A stretch of 31,026 nt of DNA from a virus. The DNA lies in the IMG/VR virus record IMGVR_UViG_3300031688_000077, positions 1-31,026 of that record, one strand, 5' to 3'. The translations under genes were made by a program, and so were the position numbers. The stretch's first letter is position 1, and the number at the start of each line of letters is the position of its first letter. Positions 1 to 6,722 of this stretch are shown here, piece by piece. The notes beneath the pieces are model-generated. The model saw only the letters and a program-made list of their open reading frames with translations, did no database searches and had not been told where the DNA came from.

Positions 1-2
1 GC

Positions 3-1046
3 AACAGCGTCATTACAGACACTAAGATATATGACACTACTTCTCGTGCTAAAACTACACGCATAGCTACAGCAGGGCAAACTGTATTTCCTTACAATTT
101 TAAAACAACGGATGCTGGTAGCATTCGCGTAGAGCGTAACGGATACATTATCCAACCGTCTACTTACACTGTAAACGGTGTGGGAACTTTGTCAGGAGAT
201 GTTACATTAGATAGCGGTGCTACAGCAGGTCAGGAGTTTGTTATCTCTGGTACGCCTGACAGCATGATCACCCGAACTGTTGCAACTTCGGGACAGGATG
301 TATTTCCCTACGCTTTTACTCCTGAAGCAACATCAGATTTAAAAGTTATTAGAATAACAAGTGCATACCCAAATGGAAGTTTGCTTGCACTAACGACTGA
401 TTACACTGTGTCGGCTAACGCAGTAGGGGGAACGATTAGTTTAACGTCAGCCTTTTCTTTTACTCTTTCGTCAGGCACTCCAGTTGTAAATAATTCTTAT
501 ACTGTTAATGGTTCTACATACCTTGTTACTTCTATTAATGGCAGTGTTATTACAACGACAAGAACCGCAGGAGTAAATGCGCCAACATCCTCTGGGACAT
601 TAAGTGGCACTCCAAACTTAGCTTTTAGTTCTTTTATAGATGGCGCGGATGCTGGAGACATTATAAGAGTGGGTGTTGCCACGCAAAACTGGGGAGTGTT
701 AGCGCAGGGTGGCTCTCACAGAATAGAAGGCTGTACTGTTCATGGTCACTTAAACGCACCATTAGCAAGAGTTGGTGACGGCCTGATAAACGAAACTTAT
801 TTGTATGTTGGCAATGACATTATGTCAGGCACTTTCAAATTAAACAATGGAACCGCTGGAGGCGCAGGAGTTACGCAAGTTTATAACGATAACGCTGTAA
901 ATGCTTCAAGAATACTTTTAATACCAAGATTTAACAATGCTCAAAATAGAGGCGCTTATGTGAACACTGTCGAGGCTGGTGTTGGCTTTACAGTAAGTCA
1001 TAACGCTAACGGCTCTGATGAAAGCTACAACTTTATAATCATGTAA
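3..1046 (+). CDS. Tail fibre / tail appendage protein, 5' end missing
   Basis: The frame is open from the left edge (base 3) to a TAA at 1044-1046, and no ATG precedes base 180, so the gene very likely starts outside the window. The product is rich in Thr, Ser, Gly and Asn with alternating beta-type sequence. It holds two copies of a module beginning with R-x-A-T-x-G-Q-x-V-F-P-Y-x-F (bases about 60-105 and 270-315) and continuing to a DYTV/TYTV element. Such modules are typical of phage fibre or tail-appendage proteins, which bind the host surface. It lies upstream of a membrane-protein/lysis cluster. The last codons read YNFIIM-stop, but the +1 frame just downstream reads as a plausible continuation (see findings). 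The exact fibre type is not recognisable; assignment as a tail/fibre protein is by composition and context. Confidence 0.7.
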   Translation, partial: NSVITDTKIYDTTSRAKTTRIATAGQTVFPYNFKTTDAGSIRVERNGYIIQPSTYTVNGVGTLSGDVTLDSGATAGQEFVISGTPDSMITRTVATSGQDVFPYAFTPEATSDLKVIRITSAYPNGSLLALTTDYTVSANAVGGTISLTSAFSFTLSSGTPVVNNSYTVNGSTYLVTSINGSVITTTRTAGVNAPTSSGTLSGTPNLAFSSFIDGADAGDIIRVGVATQNWGVLAQGGSHRIEGCTVHGHLNAPLARVGDGLINETYLYVGNDIMSGTFKLNNGTAGGAGVTQVYNDNAVNASRILLIPRFNNAQNRGAYVNTVEAGVGFTVSHNANGSDESYNFIIM

Positions 1047-1082
1047 CGAGTGGGATGAAGACAACCAAGAGTGGGTAGAATT

Positions 1083-1280
1083 ATGGACAGAGTAAAACAA
1101 TTTTGGCGTAGTCGTAGCAATAGATGGCAAGTCTTTGGAATAACATTAGCGGCTCTACAGGTGTATGTGTTTCAACTAAACCTATCTGCTGAGACTATTA
1201 TGTTAGCCAGTATTCTATTCGGAATGGGTGGAATATTCTTTCGCTATCAAACTACACAGTCTATGGCCGAAAAGCTATGA
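1083..1280 (+). CDS. Small membrane protein, two hydrophobic segments
   Basis: A 65-residue protein starting at ATG 1083; an in-frame GTG at 1071 is possible, but ATG gives the more usual start. The N terminus is basic (MDRVKQFWRSRSNRW), followed by hydrophobic stretches at roughly residues 18-37 and 43-58, so a membrane hairpin with the N terminus inside is likely. It overlaps the next gene through ATGA at 1277-1280, implying translational coupling. It sits in a run of small membrane and lysis-type genes between a tail fibre and a 3TM holin, so a holin or lysis-accessory role is possible. No family is recognised, and the function is inference from topology and position. Confidence 0.6.
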   Translation: MDRVKQFWRSRSNRWQVFGITLAALQVYVFQLNLSAETIMLASILFGMGGIFFRYQTTQSMAEKL

Positions 1281-1570
1281 GTGAATTAAAGATACCGTCA
1301 ACTTTATTACCACTAGGCGCGGCTATCGTAGCGATGGCTGTTGCTTGGGGAGTGCTTCAGGCTGAGACTTCCTTTGCATCTGAAGAGCGTGAAAGGATTG
1401 ACAAGATTGCAAGAGAGTCCTTAAAGAAAGCTCAAGAGAACGGTCAAGCACAAGCGGTTACGGAAACCAAACTATCGGCTATTGTGGCAAGTCTAGAGCG
1501 ATCTGAGAAGACTCAACAACAAACAAACGAACAGATACAGGCTCTCGTTCAGGCGTTGTTAGCTAAGTGA
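1277..1570 (+). CDS. Membrane-anchored coiled-coil protein (i-spanin-like candidate)
   Basis: 97 residues, starting at ATG in an ATGA overlap with the previous gene. One hydrophobic segment (about residues 11-28, LLPLGAAIVAMAVAWGVL) is followed by a long charged, Gln/Glu/Lys/Ala-rich region (residues 35-97) with heptad-like spacing, which reads as a coiled coil. This is the topology of an inner-membrane spanin subunit (Rz-like), but the protein is shorter than typical Rz and no obvious outer-membrane lipoprotein partner with a lipobox was found next to it. Alternatives are a holin modulator or a tail-associated membrane protein. The spanin call is inference from topology and neighbours only. 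Confidence 0.5.
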   Translation: MSELKIPSTLLPLGAAIVAMAVAWGVLQAETSFASEERERIDKIARESLKKAQENGQAQAVTETKLSAIVASLERSEKTQQQTNEQIQALVQALLAK

Positions 1571-1761
1571 TGAAGCTAGTTGTAGCCTTATTGTTTATTT
1601 TTGATGGTCAAATAGATCACGAAAAGACTATGTATTTTAAAAATTTAAACGCTTGTAGATACTACGCCCAAAATTACAACAGGGAAAGAAGTTACTATGA
1701 GCCTACCGAATGCGTTTGTAAGTTAGCTTGGGTGGATGGAAAGACTAGAGTAATACGATGA
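1570..1761 (+). CDS. Small putatively exported cysteine protein, paralogue A
   Basis: 63 residues from ATG 1570 in a TGATG overlap with the upstream stop. The N terminus is short and hydrophobic (MKLVVALLFIF), like a signal or anchor. The rest carries a pattern shared with the next gene: C-x-Y-Y-A, then a Tyr-rich stretch, then C-V-C-K-L-A-W-V-D near the C terminus. No lipobox is visible. It overlaps the following gene through ATGA. No family name is recognised; small exported cysteine proteins are common in the lysis regions of marine podoviruses, but the role is unknown. Confidence 0.6.
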   Translation: MKLVVALLFIFDGQIDHEKTMYFKNLNACRYYAQNYNRERSYYEPTECVCKLAWVDGKTRVIR

Positions 1762-1988
1762 CACTTGCTTTTGTTCTGATGCTTGAGGCGTTAGTTAATC
1801 AGCAAGTAGAAAGCATTGAAGAGTTTGGAATTTTTGAGGATGTAGATCACTGCATTTATTTTGCTAACGTAATTACTCGACAAGGACTTTCAAGAAGCGC
1901 GTCAAAGTTAGATTACACAGTTCCTTACAGAGCGTACTGCCTTCCTAAATGGGTAGACCCAGAAACCACTGAGATTTTTAAGAGGTAA
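1758..1988 (+). CDS. Small putatively exported cysteine protein, paralogue B
   Basis: 76 residues from ATG 1758 (ATGA overlap). The N terminus is hydrophobic (MTLAFVLMLEALV), followed by an acidic linker. The C-terminal half shares the upstream protein's pattern: C-x-Y-F-A in the middle and Y-C-L-P-K-W-V-D-P-x-T near the end. The two genes look like an ancient tandem duplication, with conserved cysteines that could form disulphides outside the cytoplasm. No function is recognised. An AGAGGT sequence that spans its own stop codon may serve the next tiny gene. Confidence 0.6.
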   Translation: MTLAFVLMLEALVNQQVESIEEFGIFEDVDHCIYFANVITRQGLSRSASKLDYTVPYRAYCLPKWVDPETTEIFKR

Positions 1989-1990
1989 TT

Positions 1991-2092
1991 GTGGGAGAAG
2001 ATTACAAAGACCCAAACGTTTTAGGTGGTCTTATAATAGCGGTTATCTGTTTAATAATAACGATAATCATAATCATATCAGAAAGATTTTAG
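1991..2092 (+). CDS. Tiny single-pass membrane peptide (33 aa)
   Basis: A GTG start at 1991 lies 4 bases after an AGAGGT sequence. The frame encodes a short polar head (MGEDYKDPNVLGG) and then a strongly hydrophobic Ile-rich segment (LIIAVICLIITIIIIIS) ending SERF-stop. It fits exactly between two better-supported genes in the same operon, which supports it being real. Holin-like or lysis-regulatory peptides of this size exist, but no family is recognised. The GTG start and small size keep confidence moderate. Confidence 0.45.
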   Translation: MGEDYKDPNVLGGLIIAVICLIITIIIIISERF

Positions 2093-2101
2093 GAATTAAG
2101 G

Positions 2102-2266
2102 ATGATTGAAGAAACTAAAGAAATGGTAGATGTAGCCGCGGCATCAACAGCCGTGCTAACGTTAGCCGCGTGGTTGCCTCCTGTTGCTTCTCTGTTTACT
2201 GTTATTTGGCTAGGTTTGCGAATCTATGAAAGTGATACTGTTCAACAACTATTAGGTAAGAAATAA
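2102..2266 (+). CDS. Small holin-like membrane protein (54 aa)
   Basis: ATG at 2102 follows AGGAATTAAGG. The product has an acidic head (MIEETKEMVD), a small-residue amphipathic stretch (VAAASTAVLTLAAW), the LPP motif, a hydrophobic segment (VASLFTVIWLGLRIY) and a polar ESDTVQQLLGKK tail. The LPP-x2-(S/A)LL/F-T-x-I-W-x2-(L/I)R-I-(Y/W)-E-x2-T-V-(Q/K) pattern is one I associate with small class II-type holins of marine podoviruses; this recognition is from memory and not verified. A holin would make the lethal membrane lesion that ends infection. It sits directly upstream of the tail-tip gene and about 0.5 kb before a 3TM holin. Confidence 0.6.
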   Translation: MIEETKEMVDVAAASTAVLTLAAWLPPVASLFTVIWLGLRIYESDTVQQLLGKK

Positions 2267-2268
2267 CT

Positions 2269-2808
2269 ATGACTATTCTTTTAACTAAATCAAGAAACAT
2301 AACTGGAGCGCCAGTAGCCAGCGACCTTGCAGTAGGTAACGGCTCTACTACCTTTGGTGCTGAACTGGCGGTTAACACTACTGACAAAAAGCTATATGCT
2401 AAAGATAGTACTAGTGCTGTAGTTGAGATTGCAGGAGCATTAAACGCTTATCCTGTAGGTGCTGTTTATATCTCTGTAGACTTTACACCCCCTGCCCTTC
2501 TTTTTGGTGGAACTTGGGATGTATTTGGAGCAGGTAGGGCGCTTGTAAGTTTAGATGCTAGTGACACAGACTTTGACACAGCGGAAGAAACAATAGGTAC
2601 TAAAACGCACACGTTGACTACTGATGAACTTCCTAGTCATACACATAGTTTTACTGCTATGCAATATACTGCAATTAATAATGACCGTGGGGGCGCTGGC
2701 CAGTTAGCTGAGTCTTCCTCTAGCAACACTGGGTCTACTGGTGGTGGCCTAGCCCACAACAACATACAGCCCTCTATTGTTGTATACATGTGGAAAAGAA
2801 CTGCATAA
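2269..2808 (+). CDS. Tail tip / receptor-binding (tail-collar-type) protein
   Basis: 179 residues from ATG 2269. The C-terminal half carries GTWDVFGAGRALVSLDAS, a hydrophilic linker, ELPSHTHSF (His124 and His126) and finally GLAHNNIQPSIVVYMWKR. This G-x-W-x2-F-G-x-G-R ... LPSHxH ... HNNxQPxxxxYxWKR pattern is the familiar distal-tip domain of phage fibres (T4 gp12 / tail-collar-like), where His-x-His residues can bind metal inside a trimer. The N-terminal half (residues 1-60) has a repeat-like LAVNTTDKKLYAKDS element common in fibre shafts. It probably forms the tip of a fibre whose shaft is encoded nearby. The stop overlaps the next start (TAATG). Confidence 0.8.
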   Translation: MTILLTKSRNITGAPVASDLAVGNGSTTFGAELAVNTTDKKLYAKDSTSAVVEIAGALNAYPVGAVYISVDFTPPALLFGGTWDVFGAGRALVSLDASDTDFDTAEETIGTKTHTLTTDELPSHTHSFTAMQYTAINNDRGGAGQLAESSSSNTGSTGGGLAHNNIQPSIVVYMWKRTA

Positions 2809-3212
2809 TGTCTATTCTTCCTTCTTTGATTGGACCTATTTCAAGTTTATTAGATAAGTTTGTAGTGGATAAAGATCAGAAAAACTTACTAGCTCACCGC
2901 ATAGCTACAATGGCAGAAAGACACGCCCATGATCTTGCCAAGGGACAGCTTGAAGTAAATAAAGTGGAAGCCGCACATAACAATATGTTTGTCGCGGGCT
3001 GGCGGCCAGCGGTAGGCTGGATATGTGCAATGGGTATGGCAGGTAATTTTATTATAATCCCTATGGCTAACTTTGTACTAGCTTTAGCTGAATCTACAGT
3101 ATCAATTCCTTTAATAGCTTTATCTGAAATGATGCCAGTGCTTCTAGGCATGTTAGGTCTTGGGGCTATGAGAACAGTAGAAAAAGCTAAAGGCGTACAA
3201 AGAGACAAATAA
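2808..3212 (+). CDS. 3TM-type phage holin
   Basis: 134 residues from ATG 2808 in a TAATG overlap; an in-frame GTG at 2790 is a less likely start. An amphipathic N-terminal half (residues 1-55, charged, helical) precedes AGWRPAVGWICAMGMAGN and two hydrophobic helices (about residues 70-92 and 97-120), ending with GLGAMRTVEKAKG. The AGWRP..GW ... LLG.LGLGAMRT.EK.KG pattern matches what I know of the Holin_3TMs family, often annotated as a holin in tailed phages. Together with the smaller holin-like gene at 2102-2266 it suggests either two holins or a holin/antiholin pair; which one triggers lysis cannot be told from sequence. Confidence 0.8.
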   Translation: MSILPSLIGPISSLLDKFVVDKDQKNLLAHRIATMAERHAHDLAKGQLEVNKVEAAHNNMFVAGWRPAVGWICAMGMAGNFIIIPMANFVLALAESTVSIPLIALSEMMPVLLGMLGLGAMRTVEKAKGVQRDK

Positions 3213-3243
3213 TGCAATTAACAAAGCAAGGAAACACAATCTA

Positions 3244-3894
3244 ATGACTTACTTACAACTTGTACAAAGTGTACTAAGAAGGCTGAGGGAAGACGATACA
3301 ATTACTTCTGTGTCGGACAATAGCTATTCAAGGTTAATAGGAGAGTTTGTAAATGATTCTAAAAGGATTGTAGAGGACTCTTGGGATTGGTCAGTTTTAC
3401 GAACTACTTTTACTATTAGTACAACATCTGATATTTTCAGGTATCAACTTGAGGGTTCTGATATCAGCCTTAAAATTCTTGATATTGTAAATGACACCTC
3501 TAACTGTTTCTTAAAGCCTGTGACATCAAGCTGGATGAACAATGCTTTTTTAAACAACGCTCCCGCTAGTGGTTCTCCTACCTACTATTCTTGGAATGGT
3601 TTTAATGATAACGGAGAAGCAATTGTTGATCTTTACCCTATTCCCGACAGTGAATACCTTATACGTGTAAACACTGTAGATAAGAAAGCAACACTGGCTG
3701 AAGATACGGCACTTTTATATGTTCCTTCTAATCCTGTGATACACTACGCAGTTGCTTTAGCTTCAAGAGAGCGAGGGGAAACAGGTGGTACATCCTCTGC
3801 GGAACTCTTTGCTCTTGCTGACCAAACCTTAGGCGATACGATTGCTTTTGATGTAGCTCGTCAACCAGAGGAAACTGTTTGGAGGCCCGTATAG
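3244..3894 (+). CDS. Tail adaptor / tail tubular protein A (T7 gp11-like)
   Basis: 216 residues from ATG 3244, preceded by AAGGA about 11 bases upstream. The N terminus (MTYLQLVQSVLRRLRED...) and the VNDSKRIVEDSWDWSVLRT segment (residues 37-55) are typical of podovirus tail tubular A / gatekeeper proteins that form the ring beneath the portal. The C-terminal part contains the usual VIHYAVALASRERGE helix and a polar tail. It lies immediately before the large nozzle-like gene, the same order as T7 genes 11 and 12. Length is close to the family's roughly 200 residues. The end overlaps the next gene's GTG by one base. Confidence 0.75.
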   Translation: MTYLQLVQSVLRRLREDDTITSVSDNSYSRLIGEFVNDSKRIVEDSWDWSVLRTTFTISTTSDIFRYQLEGSDISLKILDIVNDTSNCFLKPVTSSWMNNAFLNNAPASGSPTYYSWNGFNDNGEAIVDLYPIPDSEYLIRVNTVDKKATLAEDTALLYVPSNPVIHYAVALASRERGETGGTSSAELFALADQTLGDTIAFDVARQPEETVWRPV

Positions 3895-5525
3895 TGGCTC
3901 AACAACTACAGAACATAACAATTAATGCACCTGCGTTTGGCGGTATTAATACTCAGGATTCTCCTGTGGGTCTTGACCCTAGTTATGCGTCTATAGCTTC
4001 TAACTGTGTCATTGATAAGTTAGGGCGTGTGGGGGCTAGAAAAGGGTCAATACTGCTATCCTCAGCTACAGACACCTTAGGGGCTTCCACAGTAGGTACA
4101 AACACTGTAAAAATAGAAACAATCTTTGAGTCCTTAGATAGAAGCGGAGATAAGGTTGTTTTTTCTGCGGGTAACAATAAAATATTTAGCGGGATAGGAA
4201 CATTAACTGACATAACTCCCGCAGGTTATACCGTAACTGCAAACAACTGGAAGGTTGTTAACTTTAATAATCATGTGTACTTTTATCAAAGAGGACACGA
4301 ACCTTTAGTTTATACAGACGCTGGCTCTCAAGGGCTTGTAAAACTAACAGCAGTCACAGGTTTTGATGCCCCTCAGGTTGGTGGGTCAGACATAGCACCT
4401 TATCAAGCTAATGAAGTGTTAGCGGCTTATGGTCGTTTATGGATAGCCGATATTACAGGAAATAAACATACAATATACTGGTCTGACACTCTTAATGGAA
4501 ACGATTGGAACGGAGGTACTGTTGGCGCTATTGATTTAACAACTGTATGGCCTACTGGTCACGATGAAGTTGTAGCACTGGCGGCACACAACGGGTTTCT
4601 CATTATCTTTGGCGAAAGATCAATTGTTGTGTACAAGGGTGCTTTAGCACCTTCAAGTATGGTTTTACATGATACTATAGAAGGTGTGGGTTGTGTTGCT
4701 AGAGATTCTGTACAGCACACAGGAACTGACATTGTATTCTTATCTGATTCAGGTGTACGTAGCTTTGGCAGAGTAATACAAGAAAAGTCTATGCCTATGC
4801 GAGACATAAGCAAAAATGTCAGAAATGACTTAGTACGTCATGTCAACGAAGAACGACTTACAAACCCTACACTATCTACTGTTAAATCTGTATATAGCCC
4901 AGAGGAAGCTTTTTATCTTGTAACTCTACCCACAAGCAACCTAACGTACTGTTTTGACATGAGACAAGCATTACCTGACGGCTCTCATAGGGTAACAACG
5001 TGGTCAACCCCAATTGCTTTGTGTTATACAAGAACGCAGGACGGTAAGATATACATGGGAAGACAAGGGGGCATATATGAATACAAAGGCTTTACGGATA
5101 AGCTGTGTAATCTTGTTGGTTCTACGTATACTTACTCCGTAGACTCCTACCAACTATCATATTTTAGTAACCCTTTAGATTTTGGGAATTCATCAAACAT
5201 TAAGTTCCTTAAGAAATTTAAAATGACAATCATTGGGGATGTCGCGGCACAATCCGTATTGAGTTGGGGATATGATTATTCAGACGCTTATTACAAGCAA
5301 CCTTTCAACTCTAAAAAAACAAACGACAACATTGCTTATTACGGTATAAATGAATACAATGTTTCAGTTTCTGAATACACAGCAGGTACTAAAACTCAAG
5401 TACCTAGTGTTCACGGCTCAGGACACGGAACTATAATCACTGTAGGTTTAGAGTCTATGATTACTGGAACAGAATTTTCAATACAAAAAATTGACATAAA
5501 CGTATTATTAGGGAGACTTATTTAA
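3894..5525 (+). CDS. Tail nozzle / tail tubular protein B-like structural protein
   Basis: The start chosen is GTG 3894, because GGAGG at 3881-3885 sits 8 bases upstream; the frame also allows TTG at 3879. The product is about 543 residues, beta-rich, and contains N-terminal INAPAFGGINTQDSP and LDPSYA..ASNCVIDKLGRVGARKG, motifs I associate with nozzle or stabilisation proteins of podoviruses. A mid-region with GRLWIADITGNKHTIYWSD and FLIIFGERSIVVYKG resembles beta-propeller blades, as in T7 gp12-type nozzles. It is somewhat shorter than T7 gp12. Order after the adaptor gene supports the call. It is probably part of the hexameric nozzle through which DNA leaves. Confidence 0.7.
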   Translation: MAQQLQNITINAPAFGGINTQDSPVGLDPSYASIASNCVIDKLGRVGARKGSILLSSATDTLGASTVGTNTVKIETIFESLDRSGDKVVFSAGNNKIFSGIGTLTDITPAGYTVTANNWKVVNFNNHVYFYQRGHEPLVYTDAGSQGLVKLTAVTGFDAPQVGGSDIAPYQANEVLAAYGRLWIADITGNKHTIYWSDTLNGNDWNGGTVGAIDLTTVWPTGHDEVVALAAHNGFLIIFGERSIVVYKGALAPSSMVLHDTIEGVGCVARDSVQHTGTDIVFLSDSGVRSFGRVIQEKSMPMRDISKNVRNDLVRHVNEERLTNPTLSTVKSVYSPEEAFYLVTLPTSNLTYCFDMRQALPDGSHRVTTWSTPIALCYTRTQDGKIYMGRQGGIYEYKGFTDKLCNLVGSTYTYSVDSYQLSYFSNPLDFGNSSNIKFLKKFKMTIIGDVAAQSVLSWGYDYSDAYYKQPFNSKKTNDNIAYYGINEYNVSVSEYTAGTKTQVPSVHGSGHGTIITVGLESMITGTEFSIQKIDINVLLGRLI

Positions 5526-5764
5526 TGAGCAATTATACAAAGGCTACGGATTTTGCGGTTAAGGATTCCTTGCCTACAGGGAGCGCGGCAAAGGTTGTAA
5601 AGGGAGCGGAAATAAATGATGAGTTTAACGCCATCTCTACCGCTGTTTCTACTAAAGCAGACTTATCTGGACCTACATTCACGGGGACAGTTACTGTTCC
5701 AACATTATTAGCCGCTAATATTGCAGGTACGTTAGCAGGAACAATTAGCGGAGGGAGTTACTGA
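5525..5764 (+). CDS. Short tail/fibre-type structural protein (79 aa)
   Basis: ATG 5525 overlaps the nozzle stop (TAATG), with AGGGAG about 10 bases upstream. The product has KVVKGAEINDEFNAISTAVSTKADLSGPTFTGTVTVP; the KG.EIN.EF..I..A...KADL..PTFTGTV pattern is common at the start of phage fibre and tail-tip proteins as a trimerising coiled coil leading into beta repeats. Here it ends after TLAGTISGGSY, so it is either a very short fibre attachment protein or a truncated fibre. It overlaps the next gene by TGATG. Confidence 0.65.
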   Translation: MSNYTKATDFAVKDSLPTGSAAKVVKGAEINDEFNAISTAVSTKADLSGPTFTGTVTVPTLLAANIAGTLAGTISGGSY

Positions 5765-6660
5765 TGGGTTTTTTAGCGGACATGTTAACGGCAGGACAAG
5801 ACTACAAGAGCTTAAAAAGAGATATAAAAAGAAAAACAGACTTTAGAGATGAAACACTAGAGCGTGGCACTGCTGTAGGTCAGCAAGGTTACGATCAGTC
5901 TCAGTTTGTCCCTTTTAGTGTTACATCTAGCTTGGGCGGTATACAAGGAAACGCTGAAGGTGGTTATGACATGAATTTGTCTGAAGATCAACAGGCCACT
6001 CAAGACCGTTTGTTTGAGATGTCAGGCGGTTTTCTAGATGAGATGAGTGGTGATCCTCTTGAGAGACAACAGGCTTTATATGAGCAAATAAGAGGACTAC
6101 AAAAGCCCAACGAAGAGCGTCAGCGCCTTGAGTTAGAGAATCGTTTAAGAGGCCAAGGTAGACTAGGCTTAATGACTTCTCAGTACGGTGGTAGTCCTGA
6201 GCAATTTGCACAAGACATGGCACTAGGTGAAGCACGTAACCAAGCGGCATATCAGGCTTATGGACAGTCGCAAGAAGATAGAAAGCAATCTTTCGGTTTA
6301 GCTGAGGGCCTTATGGGTCTAGGTTATATGCCTCAACAACAATTGAATGAGTTGTATAAGACTGCTACTCCTACAGCAGGGCTTGCACAAAGCGGCAGAG
6401 AAACTGGTGCAACCCTAAATGTTGAATCAATGTTAAAAACCTTGTTTGATAAGGAAGGTGGTTACATTGGACAAACACTAGGAACTGGTTATGACCGTGA
6501 AACAGGAGAACGTCAAGGCGGTATCTTTGGAGGGTTAGCGGCTAAGGATGATGCTAGAAGTGGTTTCTGGAATAAGTTATTAAGCTCTATAGAAGGTGCT
6601 GTAGCACAGGCGGCTACTGGTGGGGCTAGTGGTGGTGGTGGTCGTAGTGGTGGCGGGTAA
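5764..6660 (+). CDS. Putative internal/virion structural protein
   Basis: 298 residues from ATG 5764, following GGAGGGAG. The N terminus MGFLADMLTAGQDYKSLKRD is amphipathic. The body is Gln-, Gly- and Arg-rich and helical (residues 80-180, with many EQ/RQ pairs such as DPLERQQALYEQIRGLQ), and the C terminus ends in a Gly-rich tract (GGASGGGGRSGGG). The position between nozzle/fibre genes and two larger internal-protein candidates matches the first internal core gene of podoviruses. I do not recognise a family; an ejected core component is inference from position and composition. Confidence 0.55.
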   Translation: MGFLADMLTAGQDYKSLKRDIKRKTDFRDETLERGTAVGQQGYDQSQFVPFSVTSSLGGIQGNAEGGYDMNLSEDQQATQDRLFEMSGGFLDEMSGDPLERQQALYEQIRGLQKPNEERQRLELENRLRGQGRLGLMTSQYGGSPEQFAQDMALGEARNQAAYQAYGQSQEDRKQSFGLAEGLMGLGYMPQQQLNELYKTATPTAGLAQSGRETGATLNVESMLKTLFDKEGGYIGQTLGTGYDRETGERQGGIFGGLAAKDDARSGFWNKLLSSIEGAVAQAATGGASGGGGRSGGG

Positions 6661-6722
6661 TACGTTCTCTGGTATGATGACAAGGTAAAGTTTTTAATAA
6701 ATTTTATAAATAGGACATTATA

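Noticed and set aside
2894-3217. 107-codon minus-strand frame opposite the 3TM holin
   Set aside because: Antisense to a clear holin gene and hydrophobic only because it mirrors the helix-coding strand.
5927-6250. 107-codon minus-strand frame opposite the internal-protein candidate
   Set aside because: It is antisense to a late gene, without a ribosome site or neighbours on that strand; probably a chance frame.
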